A DNA stretch of 64,000 bases. Source: CAIWMF01 sp964402065. Lineage in GTDB: Bacteria; Verrucomicrobiota; Verrucomicrobiia; Chthoniobacterales; UBA6821. The stretch lies in NCBI GenBank assembly GCA_964402065.1, contig CAYOAN010000006.1:62001-126000 (forward strand). Direction: 5' to 3'. Made by a program: the position numbers and the translations under genes. Shown one piece after another: positions 14,816 through 23,237 of this stretch (position 1 is the stretch's first letter; each line of letters begins with the position of its first letter). The notes below the pieces were generated by a model that had not been told where the DNA came from, made no database searches, and worked only from the letters and a program-made list of their open reading frames with translations.

Positions 14816-16081
14816 ATGCTCGACATTCAACTTCTCCGCAAAGATCCTTCCGCCGTCAAAACCGCACTAGCACGACGCTCGCCAGCTCTTGTCGAACAAA
14901 TTGATCTCATTTTAGCAAGCGATGCCAAGCGCCGCGAAGCTGAAACAAAATTACAGACGCTCCAAGCCGATCGCAATCGCTTGAGCAAAGAAATTGGAAT
15001 AATGAAGAGCCGCAAGGAAGATTCTTCCTCGCTTGAAGCTCAGGTCAAAAATTTGGCAGCAGAGATGGAACAACTTCGCGCCACAGCAGAAGTCTTGGAA
15101 ATGAAACAGCGCGATCTTTTACTTCGCGTACCTAATATGCCAAACGCCGTCATTCCAGATGGAAATGATGCAAGTCACAACAAGACTGTGCGCACTTGGG
15201 GAACACCATTACAGGAAAAACGAGAAAGCCATATCGACATTGGAGAACGTCTCGGCCTCTTCGATCTTGATCGTGCAACAAAACTCAGCGGCAGTGGTTA
15301 CGTTTGCTTCACAGGCAAAGGAGCCCGCCTCGAACGCGCTTTAATCAACTTTCTTCTCGATTTGCAAACACAACAACATGGCTACACCGAAATGGGAATG
15401 CCTGTCCTCGTTCGCCGTGATTGCATGATTGGGACAGGCCAGCTTCCTAAATTTGAAGAGGATATGTATGGCTTTGATGAAGGAACGATGTTCCTCACAC
15501 CAACTGCCGAGGTTTCACTCACTAATTTTTATCGTGAAGAAATCATTTCCGAAAAAAACCTCCCTCTAAAACTAACAGCCTGCACTCCTTGTTTCCGCCG
15601 TGAAGCAGGCTCTGCCGGTCGTGAAACACGAGGCATCATTCGCATGCATCAATTTAATAAAATTGAACTCGTCAAAATTGTTCACCCTGAAACAGCCGAA
15701 GAAGCACTTCTCTCACTCACAAACGATGCAGAGAAAGTGCTACAACTCTTAGAACTTCCCTATCGCGTTCTCGATCTCTGCGCTGGGGATCTTGGAGCTG
15801 GAGCCACTCGTACCTTTGATTTGGAAGTCTGGGCTCCAGGACAACAGGCTTTCCTTGAAGTCTCTAGCTGCTCTCATTTCGGTGATTATCAAGCACGGCG
15901 AATGAATCTGCGCTACAAGTCTGTTGATGGAAAAAATTATTTTTGCCATACACTTAATGGCTCTGGAACAGCTTTGCCGCGCCTCTACGTTGCCCTCTTA
16001 GAAACTCACACGCAGCCCGGAGGAGCGCTAATGATTCCAAAAATTCTTCAACCTTACTTTGGAGCAGAAGAATTAAACTAA
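14816..16081 (+). CDS. serS: Seryl-tRNA synthetase
   Basis: 421 aa, the usual length. The N-terminal coiled-coil arm (residues about 1-110, LQTLQADRNRLSKEIG) binds the long variable arm of tRNA-Ser. Class II motifs follow: LTPTAEVSLTNFY, CFRREAGSAGRETRGIIRMHQFNKIELV (motif 2), EVSSCSHFGDYQARRMNLRYK, and LNGSGTALPRLYVALLETH (motif 3). It charges tRNA-Ser with serine in the cytosol. It is divergent from the porin gene. Confidence 0.98.
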   Translation: MLDIQLLRKDPSAVKTALARRSPALVEQIDLILASDAKRREAETKLQTLQADRNRLSKEIGIMKSRKEDSSSLEAQVKNLAAEMEQLRATAEVLEMKQRDLLLRVPNMPNAVIPDGNDASHNKTVRTWGTPLQEKRESHIDIGERLGLFDLDRATKLSGSGYVCFTGKGARLERALINFLLDLQTQQHGYTEMGMPVLVRRDCMIGTGQLPKFEEDMYGFDEGTMFLTPTAEVSLTNFYREEIISEKNLPLKLTACTPCFRREAGSAGRETRGIIRMHQFNKIELVKIVHPETAEEALLSLTNDAEKVLQLLELPYRVLDLCAGDLGAGATRTFDLEVWAPGQQAFLEVSSCSHFGDYQARRMNLRYKSVDGKNYFCHTLNGSGTALPRLYVALLETHTQPGGALMIPKILQPYFGAEELN

Positions 16082-16192
16082 AAATTCCTCACAGAGATGA
16101 AAGAAGCCAAAAGGATATTAAAAAATTTTTAATACCAGGCTTCTCTTTGCCAGATTTCAAGAGCTTTTAGCGACCTTTTAAAATTTTAATTT

Positions 16193-17170
16193 TTGTCGAA
16201 ATTAATTTTCTCTTCTGTTGCTGTGGACTCTTTTTTAAAAAATCTCCCACTCGATAAACCGCTTCTCATCGGCATTTCTGGCGGCGCTGACTCGGTGGCA
16301 TTGCTCTATTTTCTGCTTGAAAAAAATTATCGCAATTTGATTCTCTGCCACTTTAATCATCAGTTACGAGGAGCTGATGCAGATGAGGATGCTGCCTTTG
16401 TCAAAAAATTAGCAGCAACGCTACAGCTTCCTTTTGAATGTGGAACCGAAGATGTTAGAGCGCGCGCAACGCACAAAAAAATTTCGCTTGAGATGGCAGC
16501 GCGAGAGGCCCGCTATGAATTTTTTTCACAAGCAGCTTGCTCCTATCAGGCAAATACACTCCTCTTGGCCCATCATGCCGACGATCAAGTAGAGACTTGT
16601 TTTCTCCATTTTCTTCGAGGAACTGGCTCTGCAGGCCTTGCTGGAATGCTCTCCGAAAGCCAACGGATGATTAATGGCATCGCCCTCACCATCATCCGCC
16701 CCCTCCTTACAATTTCAAAAAAGGATTTGATTTCTTTTCTTACGGATCGTCATTTGACTTGGAGAGAAGATGGGAGCAATGAATCGCTTCTCCCAACACG
16801 CAACCGTGTTCGCCATCGCTTGCTTTCTTTTTTGGATGAACTTTTTGGAACTAGCTATCGTAGCGCCATCATGCGCACCGCTTCTATCCTAGCTGCAGAG
16901 GATGACTATCTGGAATCACTTGCTGCCCCTCATGCAGCGCAAGATCAACTCAACACTAGAGAGCTTGCTTCTATGCCTCTCGCCTTGCAGCGCCGTGTCG
17001 TTCATGCATGGCTGCGCCATCATGGCTTTATCGAAGTCAGTTTTAAGGAAGTGGAACGTGTCCTCTCCCTTTTAAATCTCGTTGGCCCTGCAAAGATCAA
17101 TTTACCTGGGAATGCACATGCTCGACGTCGGTCAGGAATACTTTTTTTGGAAAAATCACCTTTCAAATAG
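16193..17170 (+). CDS. tilS: tRNA(Ile)-lysidine synthase
   Basis: 325 aa. The PP-loop ATPase signature ISGGADSVALLYFLLEK is near residue 29, with CHFNHQLRGADADEDAAFV and LAHHADDQVETCFLHFLRGTG following. It converts the wobble C of tRNA-Ile(CAU) to lysidine. The TTG at 16193 gives 28 residues before the loop, normal for the family; no ATG fits, and no clear ribosome-binding site is seen. The protein is short at the C-terminus, with only a reduced substrate-binding tail. Its 3' end overlaps the convergent purD end by 8 bases. Confidence 0.93.
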   Translation: MSKLIFSSVAVDSFLKNLPLDKPLLIGISGGADSVALLYFLLEKNYRNLILCHFNHQLRGADADEDAAFVKKLAATLQLPFECGTEDVRARATHKKISLEMAAREARYEFFSQAACSYQANTLLLAHHADDQVETCFLHFLRGTGSAGLAGMLSESQRMINGIALTIIRPLLTISKKDLISFLTDRHLTWREDGSNESLLPTRNRVRHRLLSFLDELFGTSYRSAIMRTASILAAEDDYLESLAAPHAAQDQLNTRELASMPLALQRRVVHAWLRHHGFIEVSFKEVERVLSLLNLVGPAKINLPGNAHARRRSGILFLEKSPFK

Positions 17171-18422
17171 TAGCACCAATGTCCCTACGAAATTGCCTTC
17201 CTTCAAATTGGATTTGTTCCGCAGTTGCATAAGCTTTCTGACGCGCCTTCTCTAGACTTGATCCTAGCGCAGTTACCCCAAGAACACGACCGCCGTTAGT
17301 AACGATACAGTCTCCGCCTTGCTTTGTTCCTGCGTGAAAAATGACAATGTCAGGATCTTCCTCATGTTGAAGCCCTGTAATTTTTTTTCCTTTTTCAATG
17401 GGACCAGGATAGCCTCCTGAAGCTAAGACGACGCAAACAGCTTCACGCTCATCCCACTCAGGCTTCATTTCGTGGAGTGTTTCATCGATTGTGGCTTCTA
17501 TTAATTCCAGCAAGTCACTTTTTAAACGTCGCATCAAAACTTGTGTTTCCGGATCGCCAAAGCGCGCATTAAATTCCAGCACCTTCGGCCCCTTGTTGGT
17601 GATCATGAGTCCTGGAAAAAGCATTCCTTGAAAACGGATTTTTTCGGCAGCAAGACCACGGAGAAAGGGAACAAAAATTTCCTCATGAAGTTGTGTTCTC
17701 ATGGAGTCCGTAAGAACTTGTGATGGAGAAATCGTTCCCATGCCTCCTGTATTGAGGCCTTGATCCCCATCTAATGCTCGTTTGTGGTCGCGCGCATCAG
17801 GCAAGAGGAGATAATTTTTCCCATCGATGAGAGCATGAAGAGAACATTCTTGGCCAACGAGAAATTCTTCAATCACGATGGTCTCACCGGCAGAGCCAAA
17901 AGCTTTTTTCTCCATGATTTCTTGAATAGCAGCGATCGCTTCGTCCCTATTTTGTGCAATGATCACTCCCTTGCCTAGGGCCAATCCATCAGCCTTCACA
18001 ACAAGTGGGTACTGGGCTTGCTGCACATAGTTGCGTGCTTCTTTGCTGTTTGTAAAAATTTCAGAAGCTGCTGTTGGGATTCCGTGCCGTTTCATAAAAT
18101 TTTTTGAAAAAGATTTGGATGCCTCAAAACGAGCAGCGGCAGCTGTGGGGCCAAAAATACGAAGCCCAGCTTCTTGAAAATGATCAACGATACCTGCGGC
18201 TAAGGGATCGTCAGGTCCGACAATAGTAAGGTCAATTTTTTTTTCTTGAGCAAAATGAAGCAATGCAGTGATGTTGCTAGCCTCAATCGGAACATTCATC
18301 CCCATCATTGCTGTTCCGGCATTGCCAGGCGCGATGTAACAATCCGTGATCTTCGGATTTTGTTGTAGCTTCCAAAGCAGCGCATGCTCACGCCCGCCAG
18401 AACCGATGATAAGAATTTTCAT
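17163..18422 (-). CDS. purD: Phosphoribosylamine-glycine ligase
   Basis: 419 aa, family length. It starts MKILIIGSGGREHALLWKL, the PurD N-terminal motif. The ATP-grasp domain includes PLVVKADGLALGKGV, GETIVIEEFLVGQECS and LNTGGMGTISPS, and LEFNARFGDPETQVLMRRL near the metal site. It makes glycinamide ribonucleotide, the second step of purine synthesis; purSQL lie 37 kb away. It is divergent from panD. Confidence 0.98.
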   Translation of the reverse strand: MKILIIGSGGREHALLWKLQQNPKITDCYIAPGNAGTAMMGMNVPIEASNITALLHFAQEKKIDLTIVGPDDPLAAGIVDHFQEAGLRIFGPTAAAARFEASKSFSKNFMKRHGIPTAASEIFTNSKEARNYVQQAQYPLVVKADGLALGKGVIIAQNRDEAIAAIQEIMEKKAFGSAGETIVIEEFLVGQECSLHALIDGKNYLLLPDARDHKRALDGDQGLNTGGMGTISPSQVLTDSMRTQLHEEIFVPFLRGLAAEKIRFQGMLFPGLMITNKGPKVLEFNARFGDPETQVLMRRLKSDLLELIEATIDETLHEMKPEWDEREAVCVVLASGGYPGPIEKGKKITGLQHEEDPDIVIFHAGTKQGGDCIVTNGGRVLGVTALGSSLEKARQKAYATAEQIQFEGRQFRRDIGATI

Positions 18423-18483
18423 CGTTTAAAAATAACCGCAAAAGAACGCAAAGAACATAAAGATTTTTCCTCTTCCTGTTTAG

Positions 18484-18502
18484 AGTGCACTAAATGTGCA
18501 CT
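18484..18502. promoter_or_regulatory. Inverted repeat between purD and panD, possible operator
   Basis: AGTGCAC-TAAAT-GTGCACT is a perfect 7-bp inverted repeat with a 5-bp spacer, located 61 bases upstream of the purD start and 38 bases upstream of panD. Symmetry and position suit a dimeric regulator, but no regulator is identified. Confidence 0.45.
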
Positions 18503-18540
18503 TGTCCCAGCGAAGGTGAAAATGTAATCTCTCATGCCTC

Positions 18541-18915
18541 ATGACTCTTTGCCTCCTCAAATCAAAAATTCACCGCGCCGTTGTAACTGGCGCTTCGCTA
18601 GACTATGAAGGCAGTTTAACCATTGCCGCTGATCTCGCACAAAAAGTCGGCCTGCTTCCCTACGAAAAAATTCTCGTAGGCAATATGGGTAACGGCGAAC
18701 GCTTTGAAACCTATGTCATCTATGGCAAAGAAGGTTCTGGGGTCATCGAACTCAATGGAGCAACAGCACACTTAGGAAAAATAGGCGACCGCTTAACAAT
18801 CATGTCGTTTGCTTGGGTTGAGGACGCGGTGGCTTCAGCACATCATCCCAAGGTTATTCTCCTGAACGAAAAAAATCAGATTAAAAATCTTAATTCCTCA
18901 TATTGCTCGCTTTGA
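18541..18915 (+). CDS. panD: Aspartate 1-decarboxylase
   Basis: 124 aa. It contains LLKSKIHRAVVTGASLDYEGSLTI, where the G-S pair in YEGSL is the self-cleavage site creating the pyruvoyl cofactor, and ATAHLGKIGDRLTIMSFAW. It makes beta-alanine for pantothenate and CoA. The ATG at 18541 places the catalytic serine near residue 28, close to the usual position. Its end overlaps the convergent small gene by 26 bases. Confidence 0.96.
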   Translation: MTLCLLKSKIHRAVVTGASLDYEGSLTIAADLAQKVGLLPYEKILVGNMGNGERFETYVIYGKEGSGVIELNGATAHLGKIGDRLTIMSFAWVEDAVASAHHPKVILLNEKNQIKNLNSSYCSL

Positions 18916-19201
18916 TAGCTTCAATATGATGAGCAACAATCTGTTGTTCTTTTCCTTGTGCAAACACAGATGGCTTTCGCTCTAAGGGAGAAAGCTTTTT
19001 TCGCTCCATGTAGTCTAATTCGACGAGCCCATATTCTGCTTGTGTATGCTTTTGTTGAAGGTTCTTCGGAGCATTTGCAATCTGGTGTTCTTCAAACTGA
19101 GCTGCTGTAAACTCATCTTTTTTTTCAGAAAAGCTAGTAGACCTTTCTAAAGAAAAGCCTTCAAAGGGGACTAACGGATCATTTCCAGAGGAGATGTTCA
19201 T
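18890..19201 (-). CDS. Hypothetical protein (103 aa)
   Basis: A charged, Glu/Lys/Gln-rich protein with no membrane segment and no recognised family. It starts ATG 9 bases after the end of tadA on the same strand, so it is probably co-transcribed with tadA. A flexible N-terminus (MNISSGNDPLVPFEGFSLERS) would suit a secreted effector, but this is only compositional. Confidence 0.55.
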   Translation of the reverse strand: MNISSGNDPLVPFEGFSLERSTSFSEKKDEFTAAQFEEHQIANAPKNLQQKHTQAEYGLVELDYMERKKLSPLERKPSVFAQGKEQQIVAHHIEAIKASNMRN

Positions 19202-19210
19202 GATAGAACT

Positions 19211-19732
19211 CTACTTGAAATTTCGTTTCTCGCTAAAGAAATTTTTTAATAACCGAGCGCATTCCTCTTCGCGAACACGGTTTGTAATCTCACAGCGATG
19301 ATTAAGGGTTGGCATTTGTAAAATATTGAGAAGTCCTCCCGCTCCACCTCCCCGAGGATCGCCACATCCAAAAATAACACGCTGCACTCGCGCATTCACC
19401 AAAGCTCCTGCACACATAGGGCATGGTTCTTTAGTGACATAGAGATCGCACTCGGTGAGGCGCCAATCACCAATCACTTGTTCTGCTTGCGTAATTGCTA
19501 GGATCTCTGCATGTGCTGTTGCATCTTTCAATGTCTCCACTTGATTGTATGCTCGAGCAATAATGCGTCCACGATGCACAACGACAGCACCAACTGGAAC
19601 CTCCTCCGCTTCGTAAGCTCGTACTGCTTGGCGCAACGCCTGGCTCATAAAAAAATCATCACTGGAAAGATCAATGAGGTCCTCTTCAAGAGATGGCTGA
19701 GGGTTAAATGCTAAAGGCTGAGGAAAGTTCAT
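19211..19732 (-). CDS. tadA: tRNA-specific adenosine deaminase
   Basis: 173 aa from ATG 19732 (MNFPQPLAFNPQPS). Zinc and catalytic motifs are HAE (TAHAEILAI) and PCPMCAGALVNARV, with VPVGAVVVHRGRIIARAYNQ and the RGGGAGGLLNIL loop typical of TadA. It edits A34 to inosine in tRNA-Arg(ACG). The N-terminus has about 20 extra residues before the usual start; a start at 19807 would add 25 more, less likely. Confidence 0.95.
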   Translation of the reverse strand: MNFPQPLAFNPQPSLEEDLIDLSSDDFFMSQALRQAVRAYEAEEVPVGAVVVHRGRIIARAYNQVETLKDATAHAEILAITQAEQVIGDWRLTECDLYVTKEPCPMCAGALVNARVQRVIFGCGDPRGGGAGGLLNILQMPTLNHRCEITNRVREEECARLLKNFFSEKRNFK

Positions 19733-19800
19733 AGAGTAAAGAAAGATGCTATCACTTCTGTCAAAAAGCAGCACCACCCTTTGAAAGCACCTTTTAAAAC

Positions 19801-19831
19801 CTCCCAATTCTTATATTGAGGCGATTGGGAG
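19801..19831. other. Perfect hairpin upstream of tadA
   Basis: CTCCCAAT and ATTGGGAG are separated by 15 bases. There is no T run, so it could be a regulatory structure or a terminator stem without tail. Confidence 0.35.
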
Positions 19832-20638
19832 CAGCGAAAACGACAAATTTTACAGAGAGAAAATCGAGCAGCTCTTAAGAAAATAGAAATAACTTTTTGG
19901 CAACACGCTCATTAACTGGATGTTTTGATAGCGTCCAGATTTTAAAAAAACTCATTTTTGGCAGTATCATCATAGCACCCTCCTTCACTAGCGGAGCATT
20001 AAAGGGCATTATCGATCGTTTTTTAAAATATCCTGCAAGCACGTTCAGTAACTTGCTCTCTTTATTCCAGTTTTTCATTGACTTGCACTTAAATAGTTAC
20101 ATTCTATACAAGATAGTTACTTATAGTTCTTCATAATTTTTATGAAAATAAGCTGTTTCAAGGCAGAAATTAAAAAATTAGTTGTCTTAAGCGACAGGAT
20201 GCCCCTGTGTCGCAATGAAAGTTATTATCCCGTACAAGTGCAACTCGCTGAGAAAAGCCCAATAATAACTGCAGGAGAGGTGGTGATGTCATGAAAGATG
20301 AAATTTAATCCCCCCTCATTTATGACTCATTAATGGCAAGCGTGTAGCAGCTTGAATAATGCGCTATCAATTTTGGCCGTCGTTGAGATCAAAAAATTGA
20401 AGCTGGAGTTTAGTCAGCTTTGGGACTTGCAAAACAAAGTTCACTCGTAACTTCAACTTCAATTATTACAACGCTCCTTATAGAAACGCATTTTTAAGTG
20501 CCTGGACGATTGCCGTTCACCTCGATAGCAATGCAACAGCATGTTGATTGCTAGCACTTGTAAGCAAAGGCCTGCCTAGAGTTTTTCTAGGCTGTTCTCT
20601 TGCTCTCCTTGTGCCTTAACCCCCAGCCCTTTTAAAAA
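19832..20638. other. 807-bp gap with degraded coding traces
   Basis: There is no credible full gene. One frame at 19897-20136 reads FGSIIIAPSFTSGALKGIIDRFLKYP, resembling the loop of flavodoxin-like NAD(P)H oxidoreductases, but has no proper N-terminus and is probably a remnant. A short hairpin CCTAGAGTTTTTCTAGG lies just before 20600. The rest shows nothing recognisable. Confidence 0.35.
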
Positions 20639-20896
20639 ATGAATAAGATGCTTAAGGTGCTCCCCAAATTAAATCACCTCATTGATATTTGGTGTGAACG
20701 ACGATGCCTCAAACCGCTCTGTTATATTCTGCGAGATTACTACTCGCTCTGTATGGAATGGAGCGAGGAATGGAAAGGTATTTTGGAATCACTCCAAGAG
20801 ATCAAGAAGATCTGTTGTCACGATTTAAGCGTTAAAGAACGGAAAATTCTTTCTGACTTGATCACGACACTACAAACAAGACTCTCAGAAAAATAA
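20639..20896 (+). CDS. Hypothetical protein (85 aa)
   Basis: A helical protein with Cys/Trp/Glu-rich composition (CMEWSEEWKGILESLQEIKKICCHDLSVKERKILSDLI). The second half has good coding character, but no family is recognised. No clear ribosome-binding site is seen before the ATG, and the gene stands alone between a degraded stretch and repeats. It could be the end of a decayed gene. Confidence 0.4.
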   Translation: MNKMLKVLPKLNHLIDIWCERRCLKPLCYILRDYYSLCMEWSEEWKGILESLQEIKKICCHDLSVKERKILSDLITTLQTRLSEK

Positions 20897-20930
20897 ATGC
20901 TTTCTAACTTCTAGTAGCATTTTTATAAAG

Positions 20931-21060
20931 CAGCTGAACGATAGGGTGTAGGAATTTTGATAACTGACGGAAGCAAAGAGTGAACGCTAGTTGCTTAGTA
21001 GCGTGAACGATAGCAGCACGGTCGGATGCCAATAAGAACAAAACCCTATTGTTCAGATGC
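20931..21060. repeat. Family C palindromic element
   Basis: The inverted ends CTGAACGATAGGGT (20934-20947) and ACCCTATTGTTCAG (21043-21056) match at 13 of 14 positions. The core holds a hairpin ACGCTA...TAGCGT (20984-21004) fully Watson-Crick paired. Its core aligns with the copy at 39495-39655. A B element follows after 8 bases. Confidence 0.8.
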
Positions 21061-21068
21061 GGAATATA

Positions 21069-21226
21069 GTCAAATCACTTTGAGATTATAGAAAAGAACG
21101 GTGAAATTTTGAGAAAAGGCAAAGCCGTAGACCAAGCGCTATCGAAATCATAACGCCATGGGCCGAGAACGCTGCTTTTTCCTACAAAGATCACGTCAAT
21201 TTTTTGTAAGCTCAGAGTAATTTGAC
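21069..21226. repeat. Family B palindromic element
   Basis: The ends GTCAAATCACT and AGTAATTTGAC match at 10 of 11 positions. The core GAGAAAAGGCAAAGCCGTAG is followed by a hairpin GCG-C-TAT / ATA-A-CGC at 21136-21156. It aligns with copies at 60444-60593, 49581-49690 (reverse) and 8405-8470 (half). Confidence 0.8.
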
Positions 21227-21409
21227 GATACATAATCACATGTCTAGTTTGCTACTCCGCTAGTAAGATACCGTTACTTAATCAGAAAATGAAACGCCCT
21301 CCCTATTACTCCATTGCCCTGTTCATGCGTTAGCTAATTGCTACTCCATTGCGTTTATTTAATGTCGCGACACTTCTCAAGCACAACATTACTTTGACCT
21401 ACAACCAGG

Positions 21410-21691
21410 TTACTTCTGGTGATCTTTTAAAACTTTTTCTAAATCAGACTCTGGAAATTTTAAATTTTCTTTGTCTCCATGAATGACAACACGTGCTTGT
21501 AGAACCACATCAGGAATGAGATTGTAAGACTTGTCTTCGATCATCCTAATAATGTGAACCAACGAAGCTGAAATGAGAGCGTTGCGGGACCAACCAATAG
21601 AATTCGCAATGCGATCCGTTTTTTTTAAGATCACATCGTGGCAAGAAAATCCAGTGCGTGTTTGTGGAGAAGAAGATTTAGGGCTGCCCAT
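21410..21691 (-). CDS. Hypothetical small protein (93 aa), possibly ribbon-helix-helix
   Basis: Starts MGSPKSSSPQTRTGFSCHDVILKKTDRIANSIGWSRNALISASLVHIIRMIE. The stretch of a possible strand followed by two helices (KTDRIANSIGWSRNALISASLVHII) resembles the layout of small RHH DNA-binding proteins, though no diagnostic motif is present. It is divergent from the porin gene at 21781 with 89 bases between, so it could regulate that gene; this is inference only. Confidence 0.45.
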   Translation of the reverse strand: MGSPKSSSPQTRTGFSCHDVILKKTDRIANSIGWSRNALISASLVHIIRMIEDKSYNLIPDVVLQARVVIHGDKENLKFPESDLEKVLKDHQK

Positions 21692-21780
21692 AAAAAATAT
21701 TAGGTAACTAAAGTAGTGATATTAGTTACATCGTCTTAAGCTGACAACTTTTTTAGTGACTCACTCTTTATTCTCTTCTT

Positions 21781-23226
21781 ATGCTTCTTGTTATTTTTTT
21801 AGAAATTTTGAAACGACTCACTTTGGTTTGGCTTTTATTCTTTTTTTCCTGCGCATTGAATCATGCAGCGGAAGAGTATACTGATTTTTTATCAAATGCT
21901 CATCCTCCTCAGCCTGCCTATATGGACGATATGTTTAATCCAGAGGATGCAGGAAATCGTTTTATTTCTCCCTATGATGCGATGGCAAATATGCCTCACA
22001 ATATCACAGAATTTGAACATGCCTCAGGAAATTGGTGGGGACAGCGTGACTTTCTTGACAGTCATGGTGTCGAAATTTCTCTCACCTACACCTCTGATAT
22101 GGCTGGAAATCCACTGGGAGGCAAGAGCCCCTATGGCTTTACCTACTCTGACAACACTGCGCTTGGTTGCTTGATACAAACAGAGAAGCTTTTTGGGTGG
22201 AAAGAAGGCTACTTCATGATGAGTGCCCTTCAACGCAACGGAATCAGCCTCTCTCAAAAAAATATCGGCAATCAATTTACTGTTCAACAGGTCTTCGGTG
22301 GAGAAACATTTCACTGGTATGAACTCTCCTATGAGCAAAAATTTTTAGATTCTCAAGCCAGCATCAAAGCAGGACGCATTGGTGCAGGTGATGACTTTGC
22401 CGTCTCTCCGCTTTACTGGCTTTACATGAACAATGGAATTGATGGAACTCCTCAAGCAATTCCAGTAAATGGAAAATTTTCAACTTATCCAAATGCTGTT
22501 TGGGGAACTCGATTAAAAGCCAATCTCACCTCAACCTCTGTAGCTCGATTAGGAATTTATCAGGTTACGCCCTTCAACTCGGTTAATGGCTTAAACTGGA
22601 ATTTTTATTCCAGTAACGGAGTCATGCTGCTTGGCCAATATAGTTGGAACCCTAAGTTTTTTGTCGATTCCTCCTCTATGGCCCCTCCTGTAAAAAAAGA
22701 ACCTTTCTCCTCCAAGCCCCCTGGCCTTGGGTTAGAGGGGCATTACTGGATGGGAGGGTATTACTCAACGATGCAATACCCGCAGTTTAACAGCAGCACC
22801 ATGACTCCAAATGCCTATGGATTTTATTGGCATGCTGATCAAACCGTCTACCGTGTTGATGCAAGCAGCAATAAAGGGCTTGTACTATGGAACTCCTACG
22901 CTTTTTCACCGCAACAAAATGTTTCAAAACTTCCGTTTCAAGTTAATGGAGGAGCTATCTATACAGGCCTTCTTCCCGGTCGAAGCAATGACCAAACAAT
23001 TTTGGGCGTCATTTATGGAAACTTTAGCTCCTCCTATGCTTCTGCGCAGTCTGCAAGCGGCAATGGGAGTCCAAATTATGAACTTGTTTATGAGGCTGGT
23101 TACCGCATTAACTTCACAAAGTATGCTTACTTTCAACCCGACGTGCAGTGGGTTATTAATCCTGGCGGCCTTGGAAGCACGCCTAATGCACTTGTTATCG
23201 GCGCTCAGACTGGCGTGATCTTTTGA
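21781..23226 (+). CDS. OprB-like carbohydrate-selective porin, copy 2
   Basis: 481 aa with a signal peptide (RLTLVWLLFFFSCALNHAAEE). It matches copy 1 over most of its length: GNWWGQRDFLDSHGVEISLTYTSDMAGNPLGG, the FNSS and YGFYWHADQTVY segments, and FQPDVQWVINPGGLGSTPNALVIGAQTGVIF. The terminal phenylalanine fits an outer-membrane beta signal. It likely takes up sugars, in line with the sugar symporter and glycoside hydrolases nearby. It is convergent with the AsmA-like gene, 11 bases apart. Confidence 0.85.
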   Translation: MLLVIFLEILKRLTLVWLLFFFSCALNHAAEEYTDFLSNAHPPQPAYMDDMFNPEDAGNRFISPYDAMANMPHNITEFEHASGNWWGQRDFLDSHGVEISLTYTSDMAGNPLGGKSPYGFTYSDNTALGCLIQTEKLFGWKEGYFMMSALQRNGISLSQKNIGNQFTVQQVFGGETFHWYELSYEQKFLDSQASIKAGRIGAGDDFAVSPLYWLYMNNGIDGTPQAIPVNGKFSTYPNAVWGTRLKANLTSTSVARLGIYQVTPFNSVNGLNWNFYSSNGVMLLGQYSWNPKFFVDSSSMAPPVKKEPFSSKPPGLGLEGHYWMGGYYSTMQYPQFNSSTMTPNAYGFYWHADQTVYRVDASSNKGLVLWNSYAFSPQQNVSKLPFQVNGGAIYTGLLPGRSNDQTILGVIYGNFSSSYASAQSASGNGSPNYELVYEAGYRINFTKYAYFQPDVQWVINPGGLGSTPNALVIGAQTGVIF

Positions 23227-23237
23227 AGCGACTCTTT

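Noticed and set aside
22811..23218. 135-aa frame inside the second porin gene
   Set aside because: The porin frame carries the signal peptide, family motifs and terminal beta signal; the alternative is an out-of-frame shadow rich in Met/Leu/Ser.
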